64,000 bases of DNA. Source: Sorex araneus. Taxonomy: Eukaryota; Chordata; Mammalia; Eulipotyphla; Soricidae. Made by a program: the position numbers and the translations under genes. Positions 11,916-23,182 of the stretch are shown one piece after another. Where the stretch lies: positions 114,772,259 to 114,836,258 of the forward strand of contig NC_073305.1 of assembly GCF_027595985.1 (NCBI RefSeq), read 5' to 3'. The notes beneath the pieces were generated by a model. It did not search any database. It saw only the letters and a list, made by a program, of their open reading frames with translations, and had not been told where the DNA came from. Positions within the stretch are counted from its first letter, which is position 1. Every line of letters begins with the position of its first letter.

Positions 11916-12091
11916 AATATTTTGTAAAATACTTTAATATTTCAAATAGATCAGTCTTACTGAAGATGTTAGGGATTATATCATTATTACTGTTGTTAAT
12001 AATTTTGTAAATATTTTGTAAAATACTTTAATATTTCAAATAGATCAGTCTTACTCAAGATGTTAGGGATTATATCATTATTACTGTTGTT
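11916..12091. repeat. Direct duplication of an 82-bp unit
   Basis: Segments 11916-11997 and 12010-12091 match with an offset of 94 and a single clear mismatch (TGAAGA versus TCAAGA). They are separated by 12 bp. Confidence 0.93.
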
Positions 12092-12454
12092 TTATTGTTA
12101 GTTATTCATTTGCTTTGCACATGCTTGAGGATCCATATTCAAAATAATGAGCAAAATGCTGCAATGAATACCACAAAGTTCAAGTATCTCCCAATTTTCT
12201 TAATTCAAGACTGCAACTATACAATTTTAGTTACTCATATTATTTGTCAGTTTCTTCTTTTCATTCTTTTTCCTTTATGTATAGTCATAGAGAACTATGT
12301 GTCTTATAGTCTATATATTACTTAACTTCACCCAATCAGTTCTTTTCCTTTTTCAAGACACTTCTGAAGTACTTAGAACAGTAGCCCAATGATTCTGAGA
12401 TTATGTGGGACACACTGATTCTACACATTTCATCATCTTTTATATTAATCTGAC

Positions 12455-12609
12455 CAGCCCAGAGAGATAGTACATTGGGTAGGGCACTTAGCTGACATGG
12501 ATTTGATCCCAACACCCCATATGCTGTTCCAAGCTTGCAAGAAGAGTGTAGAGCTAGAAGTAAGCTCTGAGCACTGCTAAGTGTGTCGAGAAAACAAACA
12601 AAAAAAGTA
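12455..12609 (+). mobile_element. Diverged shrew SINE
   Basis: AGAGAGATAGTACATTGGGTAGGGCAC head, CACCCCATATG middle, and an AAACAAACAAAAAAAG tail. Confidence 0.7.
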
Positions 12610-12681
12610 GAAAGTAAACTAACTTGATATGTATACTCCAACTTTCCCTTACCAGAATTTGGAAACTGGGAATTGAGGAAA

Positions 12682-12683
<2 letters not shown>

Positions 12684-12721
<38 letters not shown>
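12684..12721 (+). repeat. AC dinucleotide microsatellite
   Basis: About 19 uninterrupted AC units. Confidence 0.97.
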
Positions 12722-12723
<2 letters not shown>

Positions 12724-13667
12724 ATATGCATGTGTGTATACATACATAAATTTCTATATGTAATATATAAAATTTCAGTGTGGAGTCAAGAAATTTCCAC
12801 ATGTTATCTTCAAACCAGAAGAAGATCTAGTCATAGAATATTCCAGAGGTAAGGGAGGACTTTTCCCAGTTATAGACACTTAAGATCAACAGAGTGTAGT
12901 TTCTGTGTACCTCAACTGGTTTTGTGGTTTTACACCATTACATTCTAAAGGTGGCAATGCATGTTATTGATCTAGGAATCAGGTTTTGAGTTTCAATATG
13001 CTATACAAATATTCCAAAATAAGCATCTTATTTCTGTTAAAATCTAATGTAAAATTTAAAAACTAAGACAACCTGTTATTTGCTTAATTTGGGCAAAATG
13101 ATAAATTCTGATTTTGTTTATTAAAAATAATCTATTTTCAAATATTTGACAAGACATTTAAGTACTAAAACTTTCTTTCAAAACTGGATGATAAAATATT
13201 TGATAGTAAAATATGTAAACTTACTGCTCTTTGCTCCATTATAAAATTTAGATGATTTTCTCTCATTTCAAATAAAAATTTTATAGCTATATTAAAAGGT
13301 TATTTTAGCTTTATAATATAGTTATATATTTATCAAATCTTCAAAATTCCCATTTAACTTATACATTTTGAATAGCCTGTTTCAATTTATTGCAAAAATC
13401 ATTCAACTCTTCTAATGAAATAATGGCTTTAAAAGGTATTGCAGGATTTTGCACTTCATTATGTAAGAAATGACTTTTGCACATTTTTCCTAGGTCAAAA
13501 AAAATATTAATCTCATATGTCTCATTTATCAAAGTCAAAAGGGCTTTTAGGAAACAAATCAGTGTCCAACAACCCTTTAGAATTTAAATCCAGAGTTTTC
13601 AAACAACATATTATGAAATAAGGCAGAATTCAAAAGCATATTATGTTCTTCCTGATAATCTAGAATT

Positions 13668-13673
13668 TTTATT
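13668..13673 (-). terminator. Candidate CNR1 poly(A) signal AATAAA
   Basis: Plus-strand TTTATT here reads AATAAA on the transcript strand, about 4.36 kb after the stop. It was chosen because the implied UTR length matches the human gene as I remember it. Other candidates are at 13117-13122, at 13386-13391 and in the TTTATT near 15160, so alternative ends are possible. Confidence 0.35.
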
Positions 13674-16046
13674 TGATTCCAGGTAACTTTGGACAATAAA
13701 CATGATGGGATGTTTTCTCTTTGAATAAATAACAATTTAATTACATCATTGAAATAAAATATAGTATGGGCTTAATAACATTGTAAATATTACAGAAGTA
13801 CTACTTTGCTATAGTAATATAGTAACTGAGGCTACATTGAATAACAATCTTACCAGTACTTGTGTACAAAGTATTATACAGATTACTAACAAAGATATTG
13901 CAGCAATTGCAAGAATGTTACCAGCTCAACAAACATCTAACAATACAATATTCTTCTAAGAGTAAAAGTAATTATCTTAGATTTATAGACAATAAAGAGT
14001 TACGTTTTCCACTTGAAACATTGGAAATAAGAATCCAGATAATCTGGTATCTTGATTCACACTATCACAAGAAAAAGATTCCTTTCTTGGGGACTCTGAT
14101 CCCCAACAAGCCTAGTATACTATGTTTACGTGAAGATAGTTTTTCGGATGCCACAGCAATGTAAAGAAATTCTCCTATCTGACAATTACTGATTTGTAAG
14201 CCACTGCCCAAACATCTGACTTTTTTAAAACCTATTTACATACATTCAGCCCAAATCAGTAGATAAAATGTCATGTCTATATTACAGTAGGCATTGTTAC
14301 ATTTCATCAGAAGGCCAGTGCAAGACAACTGTTAACAGACATTGCCTAGCATTTAGATTTTAAAATATCATACAAATATACAGTTAGATTGTGAGAAATC
14401 TAATTTTGCGCATGACGTTGGTGGTATTGTTCACAGACACGGAATGGTCGAAATTAATCAAAAGAACAGTGACTAGAATACTCCTCCACCAGGGCCTAAT
14501 TCTCTGCTGGGTTTCGGCCAATTTCCTGCACTGTGGGTATCGACTTCAAAATTCCTTGATGGTTAATGCCAGACAACCTGGACTCAAAGGGATGGGGAGG
14601 CTTGGGAATAATCTCCAGTGTAGACATACTATGTAGCTACCCCATATTATTCTTCTTTTACATATATTTCTTTTACATACATGTAAAGAAAAATCAGAGG
14701 TTCTTAGAGACAGCCCTCCTTGTCTAAATGTAGTTGTGTAGAACCAAAAAAAAAAATGGAGATATTAAGCAGTTGAGGATTTGGCCCTTTCAACAGATTT
14801 ACGTGATGGTGAAATGCAGATCAGGACAATATGTTACCCTTAGAGGGAATTAGAAAACTCTGAAGTCAGACCTTACAAAATGTACCGAAGTCTAAATTAT
14901 ATTTAAATTAATGGGTCTAATTAAGGGACTAATTAATGAATGATCCTAATTAAGATAATTCTAATGACTATGTTAATTGGGGAGAACATTTGAGTCACTT
15001 GGGTTAGGAAATGGTATTAAAGGTGTCAAAGTGAATCAAACGAATAGAAACATTTTAAAATAAAGGTGGTATAACACATAATTGATGAAATTTCACAGAT
15101 ATTTCTCAGAATATCAATAAGCACCAAGTTTAGTGCTGTCAGCCCCATTGTCCCTTAATTTATTATATGTGATTTAGATCTTGAAAGCACAACACACTGT
15201 AAGATCAACATTGCATATGCACAAATACAGCTTCAAAAATGAATCCTGGAGTTGATCTACCAATGAAAAGAATTTTGGCTTCACCAGTCTTCATAGCTAT
15301 GAGGCGGAGTTGATACAGCCTGGTGAGCTCTGAAACATGCAGGATCATGTGGGACAAAAGATTTGGCAATTCCTAAATAGTAACTACAGCCTGGTGTTTT
15401 TTTCATAATCGTTTTCTCCTTCTTCTAAGGAGATATTAGTAATCTTCTAGCACCCTAAGCCTTCGTCTGCAGAGAGGTAAAGTAAAGGAACCAGTAGATG
15501 CACTTGAGCTGGAGAGACCATGAGAAGCATCACAGCTTGGTTCACAGCCCACAACTACCTTTAGACCATGAAGGGCCAGCAGGAAGGGGCATCCGCTGCA
15601 TCATCAGACTGCTCAGGTATTAAGCAGACTAGAAATCATCAGAGAAATGCTAGATTTCCATACTATGCCCATCCCTATTTCTATGGGAGTCATGATTTTT
15701 CTATATAAAAATGGTGAATAAAATGTCAGAGTCAATTAGCTTTTCAGTGATCTCAATATCTATTGGGACAGTGCCTAAATTTGAACACCCCATGGCAGCA
15801 TATAGGAGTATGAGACTGGGGGAAAAGACGCAAGCAAGCTGTGTTCATCTTTATGCATTAGAGTTTGCTAACCAGGAACAAAGGAGAGGCCTTTTAATGC
15901 AATCGTATCTACAAAGCCAGATGATGGGTTGTCACTAAGAACATCTGAGTGAAGTAGGGAAGCAGCCATCTGGCCTCCAAGCCTTGATCATGCATGTAAG
16001 CTCCTCACTAATCTTTTCTTTCTTACCCATGGTCCAACCAACTTCC

Positions 16047-16103
16047 TTGGCCCATGTAGGCCAACCTAGTCTTACTTGGCCACATAGGCCAAACTAGTCT
16101 TAC
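16047..16103. repeat. Short tandem duplication within the CNR1 3' UTR
   Basis: TTGGCC-CAT(G/A)TAGGCCAA-CTAGTCTTAC occurs twice in tandem (16047-16075 and 16076-16103) with a few differences. Confidence 0.75.
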
Positions 16104-17649
16104 TTCAGCAAGTGGCACATACTGCCATCTAAACTGGGATCACACAGCCTGCCCACTTAATGGGGAAAATGCTGCTCTTGTTTTTTTCAGAGTCACTTCC
16201 CTTGTAATGACTTATACCTCCATGGGCTGGATCCATGCAGGGTGCCCAGAAACCAAAATGCTCTCGTTCTCCAACATTAACTACATAAATACAAACCTTT
16301 GCTTCTGTGATGGTCATTGATTGTCCCTTGGTAAACACTGGTTGCCTGGAATACTTAAAGGACAATTTAATAATACCTGACCCAATCTCTCATTGGGAGG
16401 AGGAGGTATTTTCTGCAAGTTTGTGGCCATTATTCTCATCAGCAAGATTTCTGGAAGAACTCAATTTTAGAAACTGAATTCATGTGCAAGAGTGCAGCAA
16501 ATGGTACAGTTTATACTTGGTCACAGTTTTCTCACTTTATGACATTACTGAAACAGTTACAGGATAAGAACACACACATACACACACTTATATTCACACT
16601 CACGCACAGTATAATTTTACTGATCCAGACAATACTTCTTTTAAATTATGGGGGAAAGTAGACTCTTGTTTGGCTACCCAGGCTTGAAATCTACTTAAAC
16701 CTGGAATATAGAGATGCAATACTCTTCAAGTAAACGACAATTGCACAGTGATAACAATATACATTAAGATTGACACATGCTGTCTTAAGAGGTCCAGTAA
16801 TAGCTAAAGACTAGAGAAAGTCACAGATGTCAGTCAAAAATGTCAGTATGCCTTTGTTCTTCCATTCCATTTGGATTAGAATCCATCACTCAACAGAATA
16901 GCAACAGTTCAGAAGATAACCAAGGTCCATGAGAGTGCAGGGTTAATGCATTTTTAAGTGTCAATGAATTCTGCTCAATAATTCTGCTGAATAATCTTCA
17001 AATTCTTCCTGTTGTGTAACAGAAAAATAAACCTTTATGGTTATTCAATGTTGGTTTTAGATAGATATAATTAAAAAATACTAATGTCTTTAAAGTCATA
17101 TCATGAGAATTAATTCTTTTTGAAAAGGTGATTGCAATTACATAGTTCTCTGTTTATGTCCCATTGTTTTCATAAGTCTACCCTTCAGTTTTTCTGAAAT
17201 AGATGATTGTAAATAACACATCATAAACACTGATACAGATCTCACAGGACACAATACATTTTACAAAATAGCTCTACTTTAAGTACTGTAACTTTTTTAA
17301 ATGGACATCTGATACTTATGGACAAGAGCGGTATACATTATCATGAAAGTTGTGGTGACAAAGGCAGTACTTATTTGATGTCATTTTTCTATGGGTACTT
17401 GGACTTCAAATTGTAACGGCCAAAGGTTTCACTCTTTCTTCATTAAAACTTCATTAAAGGATGTTTTTGACACTGAAATCATACTCTCCACTAAAACTCC
17501 TGGAAAACTGAGTTTGAGTACCTATACTAATGTTAGAGAACTTATAATTGATTGTGGTGACAATCATCTTTCCACTGAGCATGGTAAACCTAAAAAAATA
17601 TAACTGATGAAACAGGAGACTCTCCTAGATTATGAGCTTTTAAAAAATA

Positions 17650-17993
17650 AAAAAAAGAAGAGGAAGAGGAAGAAGGAGGAGGAGAAGAAGAAGAAGAAGA
17701 AGGAGGAGGAGGAGAAGAAGAAGAAGAAGAAGAAGAAGAAGAAGAAGAAGAAGAAGAAGAAGAAGAAGAAGAAGAAGAAGAAGAAGAAGAAGAAGAAGAA
17801 AGAAGCAGAAGTAGAAGAAGAAGAAGAAGAAGAAGAAGAAGAAGAAGAAGAAGAAGAAGAAGAAGAAGAAGAAGAAGAAGAAGAAGAAGGAAGCAGCAAC
17901 AGAAGAAGAAGCAGAAGCAACAGAATAAGAATAAGAAGCAGAAGCAGTAGAAGAAGAAGAGGAAGAAGAAGAAGAAAAAGAAGAAGATAGAAT
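17650..17993 (+). repeat. GAA/TTC trinucleotide expansion inside the CNR1 3' UTR
   Basis: About 340 bp of GAA/GAG purine repeat on the plus strand (UUC-type in the CNR1 transcript). It contains two nearly uninterrupted GAA runs, about 17713-17800 (about 29 units) and 17814-17889 (about 25 units), separated by a short interruption. It begins about 35 nt after the CNR1 stop. The long Lys/Glu-rich and Phe/Ser-rich open frames across it are products of the repeat. Confidence 0.95.
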
Positions 17994-18027
17994 TTCTTTT
18001 TCTTGTGCAGCCAGGGAGGTGTTGGGC

Positions 18028-19449
18028 TCACAGAGCCTCGGCAGACGTGTCTGTGGATACAGACATGGTCACCTTGGCGATCTTCACTGTGCTCTTGATG
18101 CAGCTCTCTGCGGCCCTATGAACACTGGCTGCATTATTGGCATGCTTGTGCAGGCAGTCTGAGTCCCCCATGCTGTTATCAAGAGGCTGCGCTGTGCCTT
18201 CACACGAGGGGAACATACTCCGGAAGGCATGTCTCAGGTCCTTGCTCCTCAGAGCATAGATGATGGGGTTCACGGTAGAATTCAGCAGGCAGAGCATACT
18301 GCAGAAGGCAAACACCGTCTTAATGAGCTTGTTCATCTTCCCAAAGACATCATACACCATAATCGCAAGTAGAGGGCCCCAGCAGATGATTAAAACCACC
18401 AGGATCAGGACCAGGGTCTTGGCCAGTCTGATGTCCATGCGGGCTTGGTCTGGCCGGGTCACCTGGACCTTGCCATCCTCTGATGTGTGGATGATGATGC
18501 TTTTCTGGGTGCCTCGCTGAATCATGCGGACCGCGTGGCTATGAGCCTTCCAGAGAATGTACATGTATGCATACACGATGAACAGCAGCAGCACGCTGGT
18601 AACACCGATCCAGAACATCAGGTAGGTCTCATCGATTAGTGGGAAGATATCTGAGCATACGGATTGCAGTTTCTTGCAATTCCAGCCCAGGAGCGGCAGT
18701 ACGGCAATCACAATGGCTATGGTCCACATCAGGCAGAAGGCCACCACAGCCTTGGGTCTGGTGACGATCCTCTTATAGGCCAGAGGCCGGTGAATCGATA
18801 TGTACCTGTCAATGGCCGTGAGGAACAGGCTTCCCACCGATGCCGTGAAGGAGGCTGTGACCCCACCCAGTTTGAAGAGGAACACGTTGGGGCTATCTTT
18901 GCGGTGGAACACGTGGAAGTCGACGAAGCTATAGACAAATATGACGCTCCCCAGGAGGTCTGCCACAGCCAAGCTGCCGATGAAGTGGTAAGACGGCCTG
19001 CAGCGGAGACTGCGTGAGTGCAGGATAACACACAGCACCAGCAGGTTCTCCAGCACCGTGAAGGTGCCCAGAGTGAGGGACAGCACGGCGATGGCCAGCT
19101 GCTGACTGGGGTTGAGGATCATGAAGCACTCCATGTCCATGAAGTTCTCCCCGCACTGAATGTTCTCCTCGTTTTCCTTGTAGGATGACAGAGATTTATT
19201 GAGGAACTCAGTGATATTCCCCTGGTCAGCCCCGGGGCCCAGCTGTGGGGTGTCTCCTGCTGTCATCTTCTCTTGGAAGGGACTGCCCCGAAAAGAAGTC
19301 AGGGGGAATTTCTGTGGGAAATACCCTAATTTGGAAGCCATGTCGCCTTTGATGTCTTCGTATTGAATGTCATTCGAGCCCACGTAGAGGAGGTCTGTGG
19401 TGATGGTGCGGAAGGTGGTGTCTGCAAGGCCATCTAGGATCGACTTCAT
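18028..19449 (-). CDS. CNR1: Cannabinoid receptor type 1 (CB1), complete single-exon coding region
   Basis: CB1 is a class A G-protein-coupled receptor, known to couple to Gi/o, bind endocannabinoids and dampen presynaptic transmitter release. The 473-residue frame runs from ATG at 19447-19449 (starts [10 protein letters not shown]) to TGA at 18028-18030 (ends TDTSAEAL). An in-frame GTG just before the ATG is not taken as the start. Visible features: a long N-terminus with sequons N78-I-T and N84-K-S; N-terminal cysteines C99 and C108; seven hydrophobic segments at roughly 118-143, 155-179, 188-212, 233-256, 275-300, 345-368 and 378-400; D164 in TM2; K193 in TM3; DRY at 214-216; extracellular loop 2 cysteines C258 and C265; CWGP with W357; NPIIY at 394-398; and C416, the equivalent of the palmitoylated cysteine. 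From memory human CB1 is 472 aa, so there is one extra residue (a glycine near 71-76). No frameshift or stop interrupts it. CNR2 is excluded by the long N-terminus and the sequence. Confidence 0.99.
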   Translation of the reverse strand: MKSILDGLADTTFRTITTDLLYVGSNDIQYEDIKGDMASKLGYFPQKFPLTSFRGSPFQEKMTAGDTPQLGPGADQGNITEFLNKSLSSYKENEENIQCGENFMDMECFMILNPSQQLAIAVLSLTLGTFTVLENLLVLCVILHSRSLRCRPSYHFIGSLAVADLLGSVIFVYSFVDFHVFHRKDSPNVFLFKLGGVTASFTASVGSLFLTAIDRYISIHRPLAYKRIVTRPKAVVAFCLMWTIAIVIAVLPLLGWNCKKLQSVCSDIFPLIDETYLMFWIGVTSVLLLFIVYAYMYILWKAHSHAVRMIQRGTQKSIIIHTSEDGKVQVTRPDQARMDIRLAKTLVLILVVLIICWGPLLAIMVYDVFGKMNKLIKTVFAFCSMLCLLNSTVNPIIYALRSKDLRHAFRSMFPSCEGTAQPLDNSMGDSDCLHKHANNAASVHRAAESCIKSTVKIAKVTMSVSTDTSAEAL

Positions 19450-19490
19450 CACCTCTGACTTCTGTTAGGCCACACACAGGAGGACTGAGA
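19450..19490 (-). promoter_or_regulatory. Predicted splice acceptor and 5' UTR start of the CNR1 coding exon
   Basis: On the minus strand a pyrimidine-rich run ends in CTCTTTCTCAG, with the AG at 19486-19485, so the exon would begin at 19484, 35 nt before the ATG. The ATG context (G at -3, A at +4) is acceptable. This arrangement fits the known CNR1 structure, where non-coding 5' exon(s) splice to one coding exon. It is predicted by eye. Confidence 0.6.
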
Positions 19491-19821
19491 AAGAGATCCT
19501 CAGCAGGGAATCCTAGTGGAGGGAAAATAGAGATGCTGAATCATGAGACTGCTCAGAAAAAAAAAGGTGGAAACTTACCCCAAAGCATGTCATTATTGTG
19601 TTATCTGCATTCCTGCTGCTGAGCAGGAAGCACTCAGCAAAATGAGTTGGTCATTGGGCTGGAGAAAAGCCATCTCATGTTGGGAGTGGTGGTATATGCT
19701 GGATAATACCTGTGTATGGTTCTGTTGTTTCATTATTTAAACCGTTGGGATTTAACTCAAGGTGTGACTCTAATTTGTGACTGCTCTAGAGAGTGAGAGC
19801 TGAGCTAAGAAAATGTGCTGT

Positions 19822-21345
19822 AGGTTTGCCAGTGGTATCAGACCATTGAAGGCAGCGTTGAGGTCCAAATATTGAAGTGTTTTGCCTAAATTTTCCTCAG
19901 TTTACTTTATAGTTTCTGGTCAAATCTCAAAGTCTGTAGTCCACTTTCAGCTGCCTTTTGTGGGAGGTGTAAGATACGTATCCAGCTTTATTTTCTTATA
20001 GGTAGTGATCCAATTTTGGACCTCAAAGGTGCCTTCAATGATCTGAATTCACTGTCAAAGTCAACAAGATCAAAAAATAAACAAATGTAACTATATAAAA
20101 TTAAAAGAGCTTCGGCATGGCAGATTTAAAAAAAAAAAACAAGGGCTAGAACTAAAATTCAGCTAGCTAGATGGGGAAAATTATTTGCATTCAATATCAG
20201 AGAAAGTTTTGATACTCAGGATATATAAAATGCTCACAAAGATCAATTAAAAAAAAACCTCAAAAGCCCTATCAACAAATGGGGAGAGGAAATGAATAGA
20301 CACTTCTCAGAGATAGGCGAATAGCCAGGAGGCACGTGAAAAAATGCTCAGCATCACTTGTCATCAGAGAAATCCAAATCCAGACAATGAGATACCATCT
20401 CACACCAGTGAGAATGGCACTTATCAAAAATAGTAGGAATAATCTGTGTTGGCAGGGATGTGGTGAAGAATGAACTCTTATCTACTGCTGGTGGAAATGT
20501 TTGTACAACCTCTGTTGAAAACAGTATGGAGAGTTCTCAGTAAAATTAAAATTGAATTGAAATCCCAGAAATTTTGGGCATCTATCTGCAGAACATTAAA
20601 TAGCTCTCTCAAAAGGACATATGCACAGCATTATTCATTGCTGCACTCAGTACAATAGCTAAGACATGGAATCAACCTAAATGTCCAATGACAGATGAAT
20701 GGATTATGAAGATGTGGTATATCTATATATAATGGAATACTGTGCAGCTAAAAGAAACAATGAAATCATTAAATTTGCTGCAACATGGTTGGAACTGGAA
20801 GCTGTATTGAGTGAAGTAAGCCAGAAGTAGACACACAAACACAGATGATCTCAATTATCTGTGGAATATAGACTTCTGGATGAGGGAATGTATTGTAGTA
20901 AATGGGGGACTCTTAGGTCATCTTTGACCCCTGTGTTCAGAGAGGAGACAGACAAAGAACAAAGTAAATCAAGGGGGGAAGAAGGGAACAAGAAGTAATG
21001 AGTTAAGAGTCTTCAGGGTTTCGGTTTTAACAGTGAGAGTGATGAGTAATGAGTGAGAGGTATAGCCATATATCCAAAACACAGATTCAACAGAACTGAA
21101 AACATGAGATCTAAGCAGTAACCACTGAAACTTTGTAATGTGCTTTTTCAGTTGACAGGTGGGAGTGGAGTAGGAGTTGGGATGGGAAGAGAATCTGGAA
21201 ACAATGGCAGAAGGAAGTTGACACTGGTGGAAGGATTGGTGTTGGATTATTGTATGCCTGAAATGCAGCTATTAGTAACTTTGTAAATTGTAGCACTGTA
21301 ACACTGTCTAGCACTGTTGTTAATAAAGATTTTTTTTTAAAGGAA
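19822..21345 (+). mobile_element. 5'-truncated, 5'-inverted LINE-1 in the CNR1 intron
   Basis: Flanked by the 15-bp perfect duplication AAGAAAATGTGCTGT (19807-19821 and 21346-21360). Up to about 20060 the sequence is antisense L1 ORF2 (GGAGGTGTAAGATACGTATCC, TATCCAGCTTTATTTTCTT). From about 20090 it is sense L1 ORF2 C-terminus and 3' UTR (GACACTTCTCAGAGATAGGC, GAGATACCATCTCACACCAG), ending in AATAAAGATTTTTTTTTAAAGG. This is the classic twin-priming structure. Reading frames are broken. Confidence 0.9.
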
Positions 21346-21360
21346 AAGAAAATGTGCTGT

Positions 21361-21910
21361 GGGTACGGCATGTAGTTTACTGCCATGTTGGGAGAACTGA
21401 TGGACTCTCGCAAACACAGAGTAGGCAGAAGCCTGTGAGGAAGAGGAGAGCAGCAGCTGTCATATCCTTCCCCAGACATTATCCCTTTGTCACATGGGTT
21501 TGATGAAACCTACAAGGCAACTAAAGGACCAACCAGCACCAGTAGGTTCTCCAGCAACTGTAAAGGTGAACTCTGGGACTAGCTGTGTTGTCTGGGTGTG
21601 AGGGGTGTAAAAGGGAAGAAGAGGGAGCATATGGCCATAGGTAAAAACCTAGGTTCTGGTCTTGATTTCGCCAGGCAAATCTCTCCCACAGAAGAGGTCT
21701 AACAAAGCCACAGCTGAGGCAAACTTCTAGAGTCTATCTCAACCCAGAAAAATACTGAAGCTCATGGGAAGGCCAAGAACTTTCATGCTGAAAAGAAGCA
21801 CCAAAGAACAGTATTGCCAGATAGACCACCTTCTCCGAGCATGGCACCATGCCACGGGGTGGGAGGTACAAGATGGGCCTGGGAAGAAACAATGAAACCT
21901 TGCCTCTGAC
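21361..21910. other. Intronic DNA containing a short CNR1-like segment
   Basis: No transposon recognised. At 21534-21569 the sequence closely resembles 19033-19066 of the CNR1 coding exon (TM1 region), in the same orientation. Confidence 0.4.
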
Positions 21911-22200
21911 AGCAAGGATGAACTAGAGGGGGTCGTTGTGCTCAGTGAAATAAGTCACAAAAAGACAAGTATCAGATATCTCATTCATAGGTGGGGAGAG
22001 AGAAGCCAAGCAGGGGACAGACACAACCACTGCGAACAAAACTGGTGTTGCCAAGCGGATAGGAGGGCCCCAAGGTCTGCAGTGGGGGCATAAGGAATTT
22101 GGTGACGGCGATGGTAAGATACTTGAACTAGCATGAAATTGTAACCCTAAAGCATATGTAGTCATGTAAACAAATGCTATCTCAATTTTCTAAAATGAAA
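21911..22200 (+). mobile_element. LINE-1 3' end fragment
   Basis: AGGATGAACTAGAGGG ... CTCAGTGAAATAAGTCAC followed by a diverged 3' UTR and an A-rich end, as in other L1 tails in this window. Confidence 0.7.
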
Positions 22201-22379
22201 GAAAGACAGGACTCAACAGAGGCAAAGGCCTTTCAGGTGGATGGCACCAGAAAGGATGGCTGAGAGAAGGGGGTCAAATTTTCATTTTTTTTTAAACTAA
22301 GCAACTTGGTTTTGTTTCAAAATATGCTGTAGGGGAACTGATTTTACTATCGTGGAGTATTTGTTTAAAAATGTTACTT

Positions 22380-22880
22380 CCCAATGGAGAGGGGACAGGG
22401 CATGGAGAAGGCCAAGGGCTATCTATGGTGGAGGGAAGCGTTCAACTGGGAGGAGGAGATGGTGCTGAAAGGTGATCAAATGTTATTTGTGACAGCGGGT
22501 AGGGTGTTTCCCTTGCACGCGGTCGACCTTGGTTCGAATCCCAGCATCCCATATGGTCCCCTGAGCACCGCCAGGGGTGATTCCTGAACGCATGAGCCAG
22601 GAGTGACCCCTGTGCATCGCCAGGTGTGACCCAAAAAGCAAAAAAAAAAAATCAAATGTTATGTGTGAAACCCTATCAGCAACAGTTCTGTAAGCCACAG
22701 TGCAAAAACTTAGGAAAAGAAAAAAGAAGCGCCTTGAATCTGCTAGAGGTATACGGGTAGATGGGAGGCAACTGGCTGGTGGTTGGGGGTTTTGGTAGAG
22801 GGAAGTGGGCACTGGTTAGAGAATCAGTGTTGAGACATTGTATGCTTGAAACTCAATCATGAATAACAAAATAAATAAAA
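22380..22880 (+). mobile_element. LINE-1 3' UTR fragment interrupted by a SINE
   Basis: G-rich text on both sides of the SINE at 22492-22650. The right part (AGTGGGCACTGGTTAGAGAATCAGTGTTG ... AATAAATAAAATC) is a recognisable L1 tail. Confidence 0.6.
22492..22650 (+). mobile_element. Shrew tRNA-derived SINE, 5'-truncated
   Basis: Begins within the head at ACAGCGGGTAGG and ends in poly(A). Flanked by the 17-bp duplication ATCAAATGTTATTTGTG (22475-22491) and its copy with one mismatch (22651-22667). Confidence 0.95.
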
Positions 22881-23175
22881 TCATGCAATGTACGGCTGCA
22901 TAGATAGATTTGGAGAGTAGGAAAGGTACAAATGCAGAATGATCTCTCTCATGTGAGATATAAAGAAACACAGTAGGTGAATAACAAATGCCCAAAGGCA
23001 AAGAAACTGAGAACTGGCCTGCAGTAAGAGGCTTACCACGGGGGAGGACAGGACACTGAGCAGTGGTGGAGGAAAATTGTACATTATGCAGGAGAGTGTG
23101 GTGTTGGAATGTTTCATGCATAGAACCCTACCATTAGTGGTATTATAAGCCACGGTACTATAAATTTACTAAAAT
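22881..23175 (+). mobile_element. LINE-1 3' end fragment
   Basis: GGCTGCATAGATAG, ATGATCTCTCTCATGTGAGA, a G-rich patch, and an A-rich end parallel the other L1 tails here. Confidence 0.6.
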
Positions 23176-23182
23176 TTTAAAA

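Larger units (their letters stand above)
13650..18027 (-). other. CNR1: Probable CNR1 3' UTR (about 4.4 kb including the triplet repeat)
   Basis: This stretch follows the CNR1 stop codon on the minus strand. From about 12.8 to 17.6 kb I see no SINE or L1 insertion, unlike the flanks, as expected of a conserved long UTR. From memory the human 3' UTR is about 4 kb, and the distance to an AATAAA at 13668-13673 fits once the triplet expansion is subtracted. The open frames inside are short and not recognisable. The 3' boundary is inferred. Confidence 0.6.

Noticed and set aside
17607..18031. Open frames encoding poly-Lys/Glu and poly-Phe/Ser
   Set aside because: Direct translations of the GAA/TTC repeat in the CNR1 3' UTR.
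18260..19156. Open frames overlapping CNR1 in other frames and strand
   Set aside because: Shadows of the conserved CB1 reading frame, which alone matches a known protein.
18028..19449. CNR2 or another lipid GPCR as the identity of the receptor gene
   Set aside because: The long N-terminus and near-identity to CB1 throughout exclude CNR2 and other relatives.
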